NCBI GenBank assembly: GCA_028751875.1 | Contig: CM054134.1 | Span: forward strand, 66,025,424-66,089,423 | Reading direction: 5' to 3' | Length of the DNA stretch: 64,000 bases | Origin: Rapana venosa | Lineage: Eukaryota; Mollusca; Gastropoda; Neogastropoda; Muricidae | Shown here: piece by piece, positions 1-9,769 of the stretch | Layout of the letters: each line of letters begins with the position of its first letter | Numbering within the stretch: the first letter of the stretch is position 1 | Program-made: the position numbers and the translations under genes | The notes under the pieces: model-generated | Told to the model about the DNA's origin: nothing | Database searches by the model: none | What the model saw: the letters and a program-made list of their open reading frames with translations, nothing else

Positions 1-2330
1 TGTTTCATCACATTTTTAATGACGATAGGGCATTTATCCGTTGTTTAAAGACGAGTCACGTTGTTAATATATGAACATTTTCATCACAAATTTTAAAGGC
101 ATAGACTTTTTCAGTCACATTGTTAATACCATTCACGATTTTAATGACGAAAGTCTTTCTTACGATTTTTAAAAAGGGTAGATATTTCTCCACGATTGTT
201 AAAACGAAGAAACTTTTCAGTCACGATTGTTAATTGACCAGTACATTGTTAATACGATAGAGCTTTTCAGTACGATTGTTTTAAAGAGCAGTCCGATTTT
301 AAAGAGATGGTAATTTTCAGCACGATTGTTAATGACGAAAATGTTTTGTCAGATTGTTATGACGCGTCACATTGTTAATGAATTGGGGGTTTTAGTTTCT
401 TGTTAATGACCCCGTACGTTTTTAAGCATAAGCTTTTTAGTCACCATTTTAAAGAAGCAGTCACGATTGTTAAAGATAGAGCTGTTTTCAGTCCCCCGAT
501 TGTTAATATTAGCTTTTTTCAGTCCCATTGTTAAGGGGCATAGGGGTTTTTTCAGCCGTTGTTAAACGATCACATTTTTAATGGAAAACTTTTTACACAA
601 TTTTTAATGGCAAAGCTTTTTCATCACGATTTTTTAAGATATCAGATTTATGACATAAAACTGTTTTTAGTCCGATTTTTAATCAAAGTTTCATCAAGAT
701 TTTAATAGCTCAGATTGTTTAATACGATGGAGGGGGTTAGTCCATTGTTTTAAAGACGATAAAATGTTTCAGCACGAATTTTTAATGACGATAGAGCTGT
801 TTTTCACGATTGTAATAGCAGTACGATTGTTAATGATATGGCTTTTCAGTCTTGTTAATACCCCTACGGGTTGTTAAATGATATTGGGGTGTTTCAGTTC
901 GATTTTTAATGAAGGCATTATTGTTTACTGGATGATAAGGTTTCTTTCACGATTTTAATGACCAGTCACGATTTTTTAATGAGTAGGCTGTTTCCCTCAA
1001 TTGTTAAAAGATAGGCCCGTTTCATCACGATTGTTAATGACGACAGATTGTTAATGACGTGGAGCTGTTTCAGTCACGTTGTTAAGACGATAGAGCTACT
1101 TTCACTACCTTTTAATGGCGAAGAGCTGTTTTAGTCCGATTGTTAAATTTACGGTAATTGTTAAGGGCGATGGAGCTTTTCAGTCAGATTGTTAAGACGT
1201 AAAACTTTTCATCACGATTGTTTAATGGGGCGTAATTGTTTAAAGACGAAGACGTTTCATCAGTTGTTAATAAGCAGTAACGTTTTTAATGAGATGGGGC
1301 TGTTTCAGGGTTACGTTTTTTTAATGAGATAAGCTGTTTTTTCACGATTGCAATGACGCACACAGATTTTTAATTGTGGGGCTGTTTCAGTCGTTTTTAA
1401 AAGACGCAGTCACGATTTTAATGAATGGGGGGTTTCTGTTTTAGTTGCGATTGTTAATTGCGCGTCATTTTTTTAATAGGGTAACCTTTTTCACGATTTT
1501 TAATTGAAAAGCAGTCACGATTGTTAATTGGAAAAGCTTTCATCAATTGTTAAGAGATGAGTTTTTTGCACATTGTATAGCAGCACCATTGTTAAAGGGG
1601 TAGACTTTTCACAAGATTTTAATGACGCAGTTAGATTTTATGGCGAAAAGGCTTTCAGTACATTTTTGAGGAATCACATTGTTAAGCGATGGGGTTTTTT
1701 AGCCCCGATTTTTTATGGAAAAAAGGGGCTGTTTCGTCCGATTGTTAAGACGATGGAGCTTTTCTCAGATGTTTTTAGGTACGATTCTAAAAAGAGATAG
1801 GTTTCATCCATTTTCCCCTACCAGACAAATTGTTATTTGACGAAAGGTGTTTAGTCCCAAAGAATGGACGATCATCTGTTTTAAAATAGTTTAAAAGTGG
1901 GAACTGTTTCAGCACGATTTTTAACGGGAAAAACACATTTTATACGTTTGGGATACTTTTATTTTTGAACTTTTTCAAACAAAAGTTTATACCATGGAGT
2001 GTTTCAGTCATGTTTTTTTTAAATTATGTGGAACTTTTTTGAGATTTTTTTAATGAAAAAGCTGTTTCTTTTCCGATTGTTGGTTGTGGGCTATTTAACA
2101 TTTTGTTAATATTTTGGGGTTTTTTAGCCCCCATGGTTTTTATGGAGGGGCGTTTCGCACATTTAATGCTAAACGTTTCACAATTTTTTTTTTTTATAGG
2201 GGAAGTTTAAAATCAATGTTAATGAATAGACTTTTCATTTCAGGGTTATTGTGGGTTTATTTTAATATTATTTTAAGACGAGGATTTTTTCCACATTGTT
2301 ATTATGGAGGACTTTTGAGGGTTCATCCCC
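1..2330. repeat. Degraded tandem array, unit about 33-57 bp
   Basis: The phrases CACGATTGTTAATGACG and TAGAGCTGTTTCAG recur dozens of times, alternating as a short block and a long block. Spacing is irregular, and many copies have lost or gained single bases, mostly in homopolymers. This looks like a real minisatellite read at low consensus accuracy. Short ORFs inside it are not genes. Confidence 0.75.
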
Positions 2331-2804
2331 CCAACATGACAATTCTTTTCTGATCCCAAGACAGAATAGGAAATACCTTCCCCCAAAAAAAAAAACTTTG
2401 ACGCCCGAAATTTCCCAAAACCAGCCAAAATGGTTTTGGGTCTACTTTCCAGGGGGATAAAACGAGCCCTGGGGAACCTCTTGAAAAAAACCCCCTGCGA
2501 AAAAAATCATCCCCAATTTTGGGTTTAAAAAAGTATTCCTGTAAAAAAAAACACAAAACCCAAAAAAAAAACAAAAAAAGATGGGGACTTGTTTTTGATT
2601 TTTTTATTTTGAAAATTTTTGTTTTGAATTTTTTTTTTAAAACCCCAAAATTTGAGTTTTTTAAATGGAAGGGGTTTTTTTATTATTTTATTTTTATTTT
2701 TTTAATTTTTCCTGTATTTTGTCCTTTTTTTAAAATTATTTTTAAAATAATTTTTCTTTTTATTTCTTACCCCTTTATTGTAATTTTTTATTTCATAAAA
2801 GTTT

Positions 2805-2836
<32 letters not shown>

Positions 2837-3047
2837 ACTTTTTGGGAAAAAGTTTTTTAAAATGTTTTTAAAATCTAATTAAAATTGTAAAAATTTTAGA
2901 AAATTTATCCTCTCCCCTTCTCCCACCCCTTGCCCAAATATTTCCTTTTTTTTCAAAGGGGAAAGGGGGAAAAATTTTTTTATTATGTAAAAAAAAATTA
3001 ACATATTTTCGGGTAGGGGCCTAAATCCCCAACCAAAACCTTTTTTC
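2331..3047. other. Low-quality homopolymer-rich stretch, no gene seen
   Basis: Long runs of A, T, C and G dominate, for example the A run near 2805-2829. No domain or repeat family can be read. The texture matches the other unpolished zones of the window, so the small ORFs here should be ignored. Confidence 0.6.
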
Positions 3048-3320
3048 ATTAAGAACTAGATGCTTCACCAATCAGGTTTGAGAAATACAGATATCTGCCC
3101 TGTTGGTGAAATAAACTGAGCAACTCTCAAAATGACATTCATAAAACGGAAGATAGTTGACTGTGTGGTGCCAGTCTTTCCTTTAAGCCCATAGCTAACT
3201 CAACTGCATAGGAGATGCCTCAAGTCTGAGAAAACCCTTTGCCTGTTCTAGGACCGGAACCCACAACCTTCCAGCCTAATGCCCAATCTACTAAGCACTG
3301 AGGCAAAGCGGTTCGTTAGT
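3048..3320 (-). mobile_element. tRNA-headed SINE, family G, partial
   Basis: Read on the minus strand, a polymerase III B-box-like GGTTGTGGGTTCC lies near the right end, followed by a body. That body aligns by eye with the copies at 34314-34650, 39880-40150 and 60110-60415 (shared features: the leader ending in a GAGATACAG-like block, the CTCTCAAA block and the GACTGTGTGGT block). The copy is diverged and lacks the poly(A)-side part seen in the longer copies. Confidence 0.55.
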
Positions 3321-3432
3321 TCTGCGTGTGAGTTAGTGGTTTCTTAATGACTTTGCTTCACATAGGAATGTGATATTGGACTTGTATCTCATGTGTTTGA
3401 AGTAATCTAAACTACTTGGACATTGTGTGCAG

Positions 3433-3518
3433 ATTGTGCCGATGTGTATAACTACGGGGATTGGAAGGGCGATGGTGTGCATGCTGTCAAACCTCTTGCA
3501 TCGTTACAATCTTTCCAG
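3433..3518 (+). CDS. Fibrinogen-related domain gene, first visible exon
   Basis: A polypyrimidine-poor acceptor ending GTGTGCAG precedes this 86-nt exon, and a GT donor follows (3519-3520). It enters in phase 1 (two bases complete a codon, probably Asp), then reads 28 open codons beginning CADVY and ending ASLQSFQ. This matches the start of a fibrinogen C-terminal (FReD) domain, where a conserved DC opens the domain and a G-V-Y/H turn follows (here GDGVHAV). It splices in phase 0 to 6125. Upstream exons (signal peptide and any Ig, EGF or coiled-coil region) are not visible and probably lie before the window. Exon calls rest on motif and splice-phase agreement, not on transcripts. Confidence 0.8.
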
Positions 3519-3619
3519 GTACTCCTTTCAAACTTGCAACAAATCCAAAGATAAAGAAATGATTGAAGTTTGTGATTTTTTATCAACGTTATCTTTTTTA
3601 TAGGAACAAACAGATCTGG

Positions 3620-3870
3620 GATAGCCTCTTGGCTAGAGTGATGTGTGTTGAGCTCGTGATCTGCTGACTCGGGTTCGAATCTCGTTCAAGAGGATTTTTC
3701 CTCTGGAGTTAACATCAGTGCCGACTCCACTCCCCCCCCCCCCCCCTTCCTCCAAGCCCTTCTGTCCCGTGTACGAACTCGTTCCGCTTTTCGGAAGAGT
3801 AGAACGGATGACAAAATTGACAAAAAAGCATACACACGGGACTAGATGTAAAAAAAATACATGACTACTT
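3620..3870 (+). mobile_element. tRNA-derived SINE, family A
   Basis: A polymerase III B box GGTTCGAATCTC sits near the 5' end. The 3' half carries the family signature TTCCGCTTTTCGGAAGAG, then ACACACGGGAC, and a tail ending near TTATTCCATT. Related copies occur at 20904-21245 (minus, near full length), 17039-17216 (3' part) and 56291-56395 (minus, 3' part). It lies in intron 1 of the FReD gene. Confidence 0.75.
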
Positions 3871-4384
3871 ATTCCATTCTGACTGTGTTTGTGTTATTGG
3901 CTGGCCTACTTTCTTATGATAACGGAGCTTCAAGTTGTGTGAACGATGTCACGCGTACATTATAGCATGGTGTGTGATGTCTCTCGATGGACTAACCAAA
4001 TAAATAAGTCTGGATCAGGAAACATGCATGAGGAGAACACAACTTTCTCAGAACAGTTCATTAATCTTAGAGAGAACATGTAAAACAATGAAAATAAAAA
4101 GCAAAGTATGGGTAAATTATCTGAGCTGGAAATGTATATTTTTACGACCTCACTCTTTGCCCATGCCTTATCAATGTTAGGCTGCCAGGGACCCAGCTAT
4201 GGTGGCCGGTCGGTCGGAAATAAAATTTGAGAGAAAAAATCATGACTGAAAGAAGGGGGTGGACGGAAAGACAGTTGGTTAGATGGATAAAGGGAAAAGG
4301 AAGAGCGCAGGGAAGGGTTTGTAAACGAATGACTTGGTAAAGGATTGGATGAAGAGATGAACCAGCTGGCTGAGCAAGAAATGA

Positions 4385-4480
4385 TTGTACTGATGGATGG
4401 ATGGACAGACGGACGGGTTGACGGACGGACGGATGGACGGATAGATGGATAGATAAACAGATGGATAGATGGAGGGATGA
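4385..4480. repeat. GGAT/GGAC-type tetranucleotide repeat
   Basis: Interrupted GGAT, GGAC and GATA units form this intronic tract; looser related units extend from about 4200 to 4530. Serine/proline-rich ORFs on the minus strand are translations of this repeat. Confidence 0.8.
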
Positions 4481-5639
4481 ATGGAACAAGTGGTAGATAG
4501 TTGATTTACTGGCTGGCTGGTTGGTGGGATGGTCATACAGATAAAAATGCTTGAGGCAAGAAAGAATATGTAGTTCCAAGGGTAGTGCTGTCAGTGTGAA
4601 GTGTCTGTGTGTTCCAATGTATGCATTGGTCTGTGAGAAATGGGGTTATGGCGTCATCATCCTGGAACTGAAAATTCCATGGAAGAAATTGCAGCATGCG
4701 ATCAAATATCTGATAAGGACTACACCCCTGTAACAGTGAAACGAAGAAAAACGCATGAGTACAAATTCTTACCTACTCACTTTAACTAAGTATATAATCG
4801 CTACAAAATAATTTACATTTCTATTTACAATGAATTACATTTTGGAGGTGTGACAGTGGAGTGTGTTATCAATCGGGGTGGATGACTCATCACACTTTTT
4901 CGTGTGTGGCTCTGACAGCATGTGGGTTGATGACATTCCGTGACTGTGCTGGACTGTTCAGTGACTTGACCACAGTCAGGTGGCAAACATGTCCTTTAGT
5001 ACTGGCTATGAGTGAACAGAGGCAATAGGAAAGGATGCTCTGTAGGATGGGACAGTGTATGCGTTGGTACTGGTGTATATTACTTGTTGCTGGTGCGAAA
5101 TACTGCTGACAATACTCATCCCAATAGTGAGGGCTATCTCAGTATACTGTCTGTCTCCCTCATCCACATTTTAAAAACCACAACAAACCAGTAAGCTCAT
5201 TTTGTTAAATCATTGTGTGCATGTCAGTTTTATAATATTCAATCATACTGGGAGCCGTTCTAAAATTTCAAGAATCTTTTTTTCAGAAAAACGCAGGTAG
5301 TTATATTTGTTGAGCTTGCCATAAAGGAAGACAATCCTTTTATGACACTGAATAATACAACTTGATAAAGGTCGTCATGTGCGGATTTCTTAATGTTTTA
5401 CAGGTTTTTTTCTCTCTCAGAAGTAGCCCAAACGGTAAACACATTGTAATTACATAAAAAAACTTAATGAATAATCAAACCTTCTCAAAGGAAAGATGTT
5501 ATGTGTTCATGCGTCATTTCCTGGTCATGGACACATGGTCATCTAAACAATCCCGTAGGGTAATCTTTTGAATTCTAATGACAATTGAAACTCTCTCACA
5601 CGTCTGGTCTGCACGGTAAGAGCCTTTCGTTTGCTCTGC

Positions 5640-5890
5640 AGTTGTTCTTAAATGGTACAGTGATCAGAGCATCGGACTAGTATTTGACGGTAATCTAGGC
5701 CAGGGGAGCGGGTTTCCCTCACCGCTGAGCTGCCCATTTGGGAGGAGCCTTTGCCCATGGGTGACCTTACCTCCAGCCACACTCCTTCCTTCCACTTCCT
5801 TCAGACGAATCTAGAAAGTGAGATGGGTGTGTATGAATCCACACATAGCATATCCTACATTGTTAAAATCCACACACATTTGGGTAGAGA
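5640..5890 (+). repeat. Possible old tRNA-like repeat
   Basis: The run TGATCAGAGCATCGGAC resembles an A-box region, followed by GTCT-poor, CT-rich sequence as in several marine invertebrate SINEs. The B box is not clear and no second copy was found in the window, so this is tentative. Confidence 0.25.
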
Positions 5891-6124
5891 ATTAGCCAGC
5901 TGTGACCAGTGGTATGGATGACACGAACATACCCAGCATGCAACATACACTCAGGATAGGAATGGGCTTCATCAGATTCCACTTGCCGAAGACAGTCTGC
6001 CTGAAAACTTTAGTGCAGTTCGCCATAGAGGTCTTTGAGGGTTCAGGGAGGAGTGAAGTCCTTCTTTGTGTACTGCAACCACTGCAGAGAAAGCTGAGAG
6101 GTCTACAAAAGTGACTCTTTTCAG

Positions 6125-6271
6125 GTGCTGTGTCGTCACATCACCAACACCCGAACCTACATCATGCAGAGGAAGAAGAAAAAAAACAGAGAGAATTTCC
6201 ACAGACCTTGGGCAGACTACAAAAACGGATTCGGGAGTTTAACGGGCGACTTCTGGATAGGCCTTGAAAAG
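6125..6271 (+). CDS. Fibrinogen-related domain gene, middle exon
   Basis: A TTTTCAG acceptor and a GT donor bound 49 codons in phase 0 on both sides. The exon starts VLC, the second conserved FReD cysteine, and continues through MQRK, NFHRPWADYKNGFG and DFWIGLEK. The last two blocks are classic FReD signatures (W..YK.GFG and EFWLG). The usual Gly-rich GGGWTVIQRR segment is altered here: the tryptophan position reads Thr-Tyr, and a lysine-rich KKKK run replaces the normal R-x-D-G-S loop. The donor is followed at once by an expanded TCA/TCG tract. Encoded role by family: an extracellular carbohydrate- or acetyl-group-binding recognition domain. Confidence 0.85.
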
Positions 6272-6272
6272 G

Positions 6273-6301
6273 TATCATCATCATCATCGTCGTCGTCGTC
6301 G

Positions 6302-6353
<52 letters not shown>

Positions 6354-6427
6354 GACCATCATCATCATCGTCGTCGTCATCATTATCGTCGTCAACGTCA
6401 TCATCATCGTCGTCGTCATCGTCGTCG

Positions 6428-6458
<31 letters not shown>

Positions 6459-6511
6459 CGTCGTCGTCGTCGTCATCGCCGTCATAATTGTAATTTTTGT
6501 TGTCGTCGGTG

Positions 6512-6563
<52 letters not shown>

Positions 6564-6585
6564 TCTCATCATCATCATCATCACC
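6273..6585. repeat. (TCA/TCG)n trinucleotide microsatellite
   Basis: About 310 bp of TCA and TCG triplets with a few interruptions, starting immediately after the intron 2 donor dinucleotide. Long runs of Ser, His, Asp or Met in overlapping frames are repeat translations, not proteins. Confidence 0.95.
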
Positions 6586-6683
6586 ACTGTTGTTGTCGGG
6601 TTCACGAGCCGCACCTCTGCCTTCATCGTCAAATTTTTGGTAATTATTTATAATTGGTATTATTGTCATATTATCATTACTTT

Positions 6684-6684
6684 G

Positions 6685-6762
<78 letters not shown>
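6684..6762. repeat. (TCA)n microsatellite
   Basis: About 26 nearly perfect TCA units, directly before the L2-like fragment at 6763. Confidence 0.95.
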
Positions 6763-6806
6763 AGATGCACCTCAAGACATATTTATTTCAAACCTGTTTC
6801 ATATCA
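6763..6806 (+). mobile_element. L2/CR1-like LINE 3' fragment, left part
   Basis: The sequence CCTCAAGACATATTTATTTC matches the end of the L2-like ORF at about 27338-27358. It continues after LINE A at 8142, where TCATATCAGAACTATCCC parallels TCATCTCAAAACTGCCCC of the contig 2 element. The fragment was therefore contiguous before LINE A inserted. Confidence 0.75.
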
Positions 6807-8129
6807 CGCATATCCATCTACTCTCGCTCACTCCTAGGACATGGAGGTTGAATCTTCTCATCTCTGATGTTACCTGTGCCAGCTTTCCCGTCTTCACGTT
6901 CCAATGTCCTAGTCTGATCTTAGTTTTCGTGGTGTTTAGGTCTTCCCTTATCCTGCTGCTGGAATCTGTTCCTCAGATTGTTGATGAATGCAGACTTCAC
7001 GTTGGTGTCTCTCAGTCGCTGGGTATCAAATTGCGCTTGAGTGGTTGGTCTTGTGTTCTTCTTCAGTTTCAGCATACACAGAGACAGCCTTTGGAGTATC
7101 CTTCGACACTATGGCATCCCATCGAAACTGGTACTACTTATCAAGAGCTTCTACAACAACTTCAGATGCTCTGTGGGCCATAGCAACACTGTTTTCGAAG
7201 TCAAGACTAGAGTAAGAAAAGGACGTGTGATGTCGGCAGTTCTCTTCAATCTGGCCATTGATTGGGTGATGAGGAAGACGACAAAAGACACCCCAAGGGG
7301 GATTCGCTGGAGCCTGTTCTCAACACTAGACGACCTTGACTTTGCGGATGACCTGGCGCTGCTGTCTCACACACACCAACATATCCAGGAGAAGACCAGC
7401 AGACTCCAAACATTCGGACAGCAAGTGGGGCTTCGTATTAGCACCAAGAAAACAGAGACAATGTCGCTTAATGTGAACACACCAGCCCCTGTGAAAGTGA
7501 ATGGAACTGACCTGCGCCAGACAAACAAGTTCACATACCTTGGCAGCAGCATCAAACCAGAGGGCGGCACAAAAGAAGACATCCACAACAGACTGGGCAA
7601 GGCCAGGAGTGTGTTTAGGGAGATGAACAATATCTGGAGATCAACTCAGTACAGCACCAACACCAAGCTGAAGCTATACCAGAGCTGTGTTGTATCTACG
7701 CTCCTGTACGGTTCCGAGTGCTGGAGGATGACGGAAGCGGATCTTACCAAACTTCGATCCTTTCACACCATATGCCTCCGAAGAATTCTCCTGATCTTTT
7801 GGCCAGAGAAGATCTCCAATGAAGACCTACTACGGAGATGCAGGCAAGAAGACATGGAAACCATCATCACCAGACGACGGTGGAAGTGGATTGGGCACAT
7901 CCTCCGAAGAGACCCACAGTCAATCACAAGAACAGCATTGCACTGGACTCCAGAAGGAAGGAGAAAGAAAGGAAGACCAAAAGCAACGTGGAGGAGGACT
8001 GTAGAAAGTGAGATGAAGGCCATGCAGCACTCTTGGGGATCAGTGACTAGGTTGGCCCAGGATAGGCAGGAGTGGAAGCGCTTTGTTGCTGCCCTACACA
8101 CCACTGGGTGTAATGGTTAATGATGATGA
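6807..8129 (+). mobile_element. LINE A, RTE-like, 5'-rearranged insertion
   Basis: The 12-bp direct repeat TGTTTCATATCA at 6795-6806 and 8130-8141 flanks this block, as expected for target-primed reverse transcription. The right part (about 7062-8120) is a plus-strand reverse transcriptase C-terminal half. The left part reads on the opposite strand: the endonuclease-RT linker (blocks KKNTRPTT and NNLRNRF, about 7060-6950), then an endonuclease N-terminus (RLGHWNVKTGK and VLGVSESRW, about 6945-6810). The 3' end is TGATGATGAT. Clade assignment is from memory of RTE-type proteins. Confidence 0.75.
7062..8120 (+). pseudogene. Reverse transcriptase C-terminal half of LINE A
   Basis: One open frame runs from the RT palm (HRDSLWSILRHYGIP) through the catalytic FADD box (DFADDLALL), the SECWRMT block and the WKWIGHILRR and RRKKGRPKATWRR motifs to a stop at 8118-8120. 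The normally invariant GVRQGC segment reads RVRKGR, which should damage the enzyme. It has no N-terminal RT, endonuclease or start of its own, so it is a 5'-truncated retrotransposon remnant inside an intron. Shorter ORFs overlapping it on both strands are shadows. Confidence 0.85.
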
Positions 8130-8141
8130 TGTTTCATATCA

Positions 8142-8284
8142 GAACTATCCCATAGATTTGGTCTGCAGCGTAATATGTAATATCTGTTTGTTTTAAACTA
8201 TTGATTGGTTGCATGACTGTGTAAGATTAGGTTGAAAGCATGCGCTTCGATTTGTCTTTGCAAGATATAGCGCTATATAAGTTC
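8142..8284 (+). mobile_element. L2/CR1-like LINE 3' fragment, right part
   Basis: This is the continuation of 6763-6806 after LINE A. It ends with the family 3' signature AGCGCTATATAAGTTCCATT, also seen at about 29280 and (diverged) at about 27650, followed by an (ATT)n tail. Confidence 0.7.
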
Positions 8285-8330
8285 CATTTATTATTATTAT
8301 TTTCATCATCATTATCATCATCATCATCAC

Positions 8331-8370
<40 letters not shown>

Positions 8371-8398
8371 GTTGTTGTTGTTGTTGTTGTTATTATTA
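8285..8398. repeat. (ATT)n/(GTT)n tail microsatellite
   Basis: Mixed ATT, ATC and GTT triplets directly follow the L2-like 3' end, so the tract is probably an expanded retrotransposon tail. Confidence 0.9.
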
Positions 8399-8632
8399 CC
8401 GCTATTATAGTAGCACAGCTGTACTGAAGTAAAGTGCTTTTCGCTGTCCCATTTTCAGTACATGAACAAGCGATTTGAGATAACTGTAATAGTTGTTGAT
8501 ATCAATAGCAGCTTTAAGCGTAACGATAAGCTTTTGCAAGGTCTGTAGGCCTCTTTCCATATTGAATTCAGTTCAGATTAGAGCTGACCTGACATGATTC
8601 CACGATGAAGATGATCCGCCCTTTGTTTGCAG

Positions 8633-9055
8633 CTACACCTCATCACATCAGCCAGGCGCTCCTATCGCCTTCGCGTTAACATCAAACTGACCAACAACTC
8701 CATCATCAGCTATGAATACGATGGTTTTAGGATCACCAACGAAACCTCAGGATACCGTCTCTACTTCAAGACCTCTGACCTGAAGGCCACCAACGACTGC
8801 TTGTTGCCACTTTTCAGTGCTCCCTTCAGCACCTACGACCATGACCAGGACGGTAGCGAAAACGTTAACTGCGCCAAGAGTCGTAAAGGGGGGTTCTGGT
8901 TTCGTGGTCAAAACTGTAGCACGTGCAATCCCCATGGTATTATCTATGGGAAGTCCACGTTGAAAGGAGTGACGGATGAGGCATTCTGGTCATCTTTGGA
9001 CGACCTTGCTCCTTTTAAACTGTATATGTATATTGTTTCTGATGACTATATCTGA
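8633..9055 (+). CDS. Fibrinogen-related domain gene, terminal exon
   Basis: The exon follows TTTGTTTGCAG, starts in phase 0 with LHLIT and ends at TGA (9053-9055), giving 140 codons plus stop. Motifs in order: YRLRVN, YDGFRI, GYRLYF, PFSTYDHDQD (the Asp-rich calcium site of FReD domains), VNCAKS (third cysteine), GGFWF, then NCSTCNPHGIIYG, the fourth-cysteine region that normally reads C..(S)NLNG.Y. With the two upstream exons the domain totals about 218 residues, the usual length. The NLNG part is altered (CNPHG) and an extra cysteine pair is present, so ligand binding may differ. Mollusc FREPs, ficolins and tenascin-type proteins share this domain; which subtype cannot be told without the N-terminus. 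Confidence 0.9.
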   Translation, partial: LHLITSARRSYRLRVNIKLTNNSIISYEYDGFRITNETSGYRLYFKTSDLKATNDCLLPLFSAPFSTYDHDQDGSENVNCAKSRKGGFWFRGQNCSTCNPHGIIYGKSTLKGVTDEAFWSSLDDLAPFKLYMYIVSDDYI

Positions 9056-9769
9056 ACAGTTTGATGCAGAAAATATCGACAATTTGTTGTTGATGAAACC
9101 ATTTGATTTAGCTGAACAGTTGATTCGTAGCTAGTTCTGTCTTGTACAGACTTGTTCACTGTCTTGCTCATCAACAACACTAAACATCAGGCTATTGATT
9201 TATTTCTGGATCTTTCCTGATAATCTGTTTGATTTGTCTTTCAGAAAACTTTTTCTTAATAAGTGGATGTGTGAAAGCTTTGTAAAGAAAGTGTAAATAG
9301 AGAGTAAAGCGGAAAAGTTAAGTGTTCGATTGGCGAATTGGTGGCATTTGATATTTTTTCAGCAGTTGGAGCGCATTAATGCAAATTTTCCCTTTGTTAT
9401 AAGCATTAGCATACTGAAAATGTATGGATTGGGAATCAAGATCATTGGGCTGTAGATCTCCAAGATTTCTCTGCAGGAATCGCAGAATGTTATTTGATTG
9501 CGTTGAATTAATGTTACATCCTTTATGGTAACTATTAAACAATCTATCTTATTGCTCTTAATATTTTGTAATCTTCCTGTATGCATTCAAAGAAGATTTT
9601 TTAAAATAATCTGTTACCAGGTTGTTCTCCAACAGGACCATGTTCAATGAAAATACATGTCTTTATTTAGACTTTTGTGGGAGAAGTAGACACGTTAATA
9701 CAGAGATGGAGATAGAAACAAGCAAATAAATAACCATGCGACCAAGCAAGCAAGCATGCACGCAATTAA
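9056..9769 (+). other. Probable 3' UTR and flank of the FReD gene
   Basis: Non-coding, AT-rich sequence without recognised repeats. A canonical AATAAA lies at 9725-9730, about 670 nt after the stop; it is the best polyadenylation-signal candidate, but unproven. Confidence 0.35.

Larger units (their letters stand above)
3519..6124 (+). other. Intron 1 of the FReD gene
   Basis: This 2.6-kb intron is bounded by GT and TTTTCAG. It contains a SINE (3620-3870), a GGAT/GGAC-rich tetranucleotide tract (4385-4480), and a possible decayed tRNA-like repeat around 5640-5890. No additional exon that would fit the FReD domain was found. Confidence 0.65.
6272..8632 (+). other. Intron 2 of the FReD gene
   Basis: This 2.36-kb intron consists almost wholly of repeats: (TCA/TCG)n right after the donor, a second (TCA)n tract, an L2-like 3' fragment split by LINE A, and an (ATT)n tract. 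The acceptor TTTGTTTGCAG at 8622-8632 precedes the last exon. Splicing 6271 to 8633 joins GLEK to LHLIT, exactly as expected inside a FReD domain. Confidence 0.8.

Noticed and set aside
6217..6851. Long poly-Asp, poly-His, poly-Ser and poly-Ile ORFs
   Set aside because: All are frames of the TCA/TCG microsatellite in intron 2 of the FReD gene.
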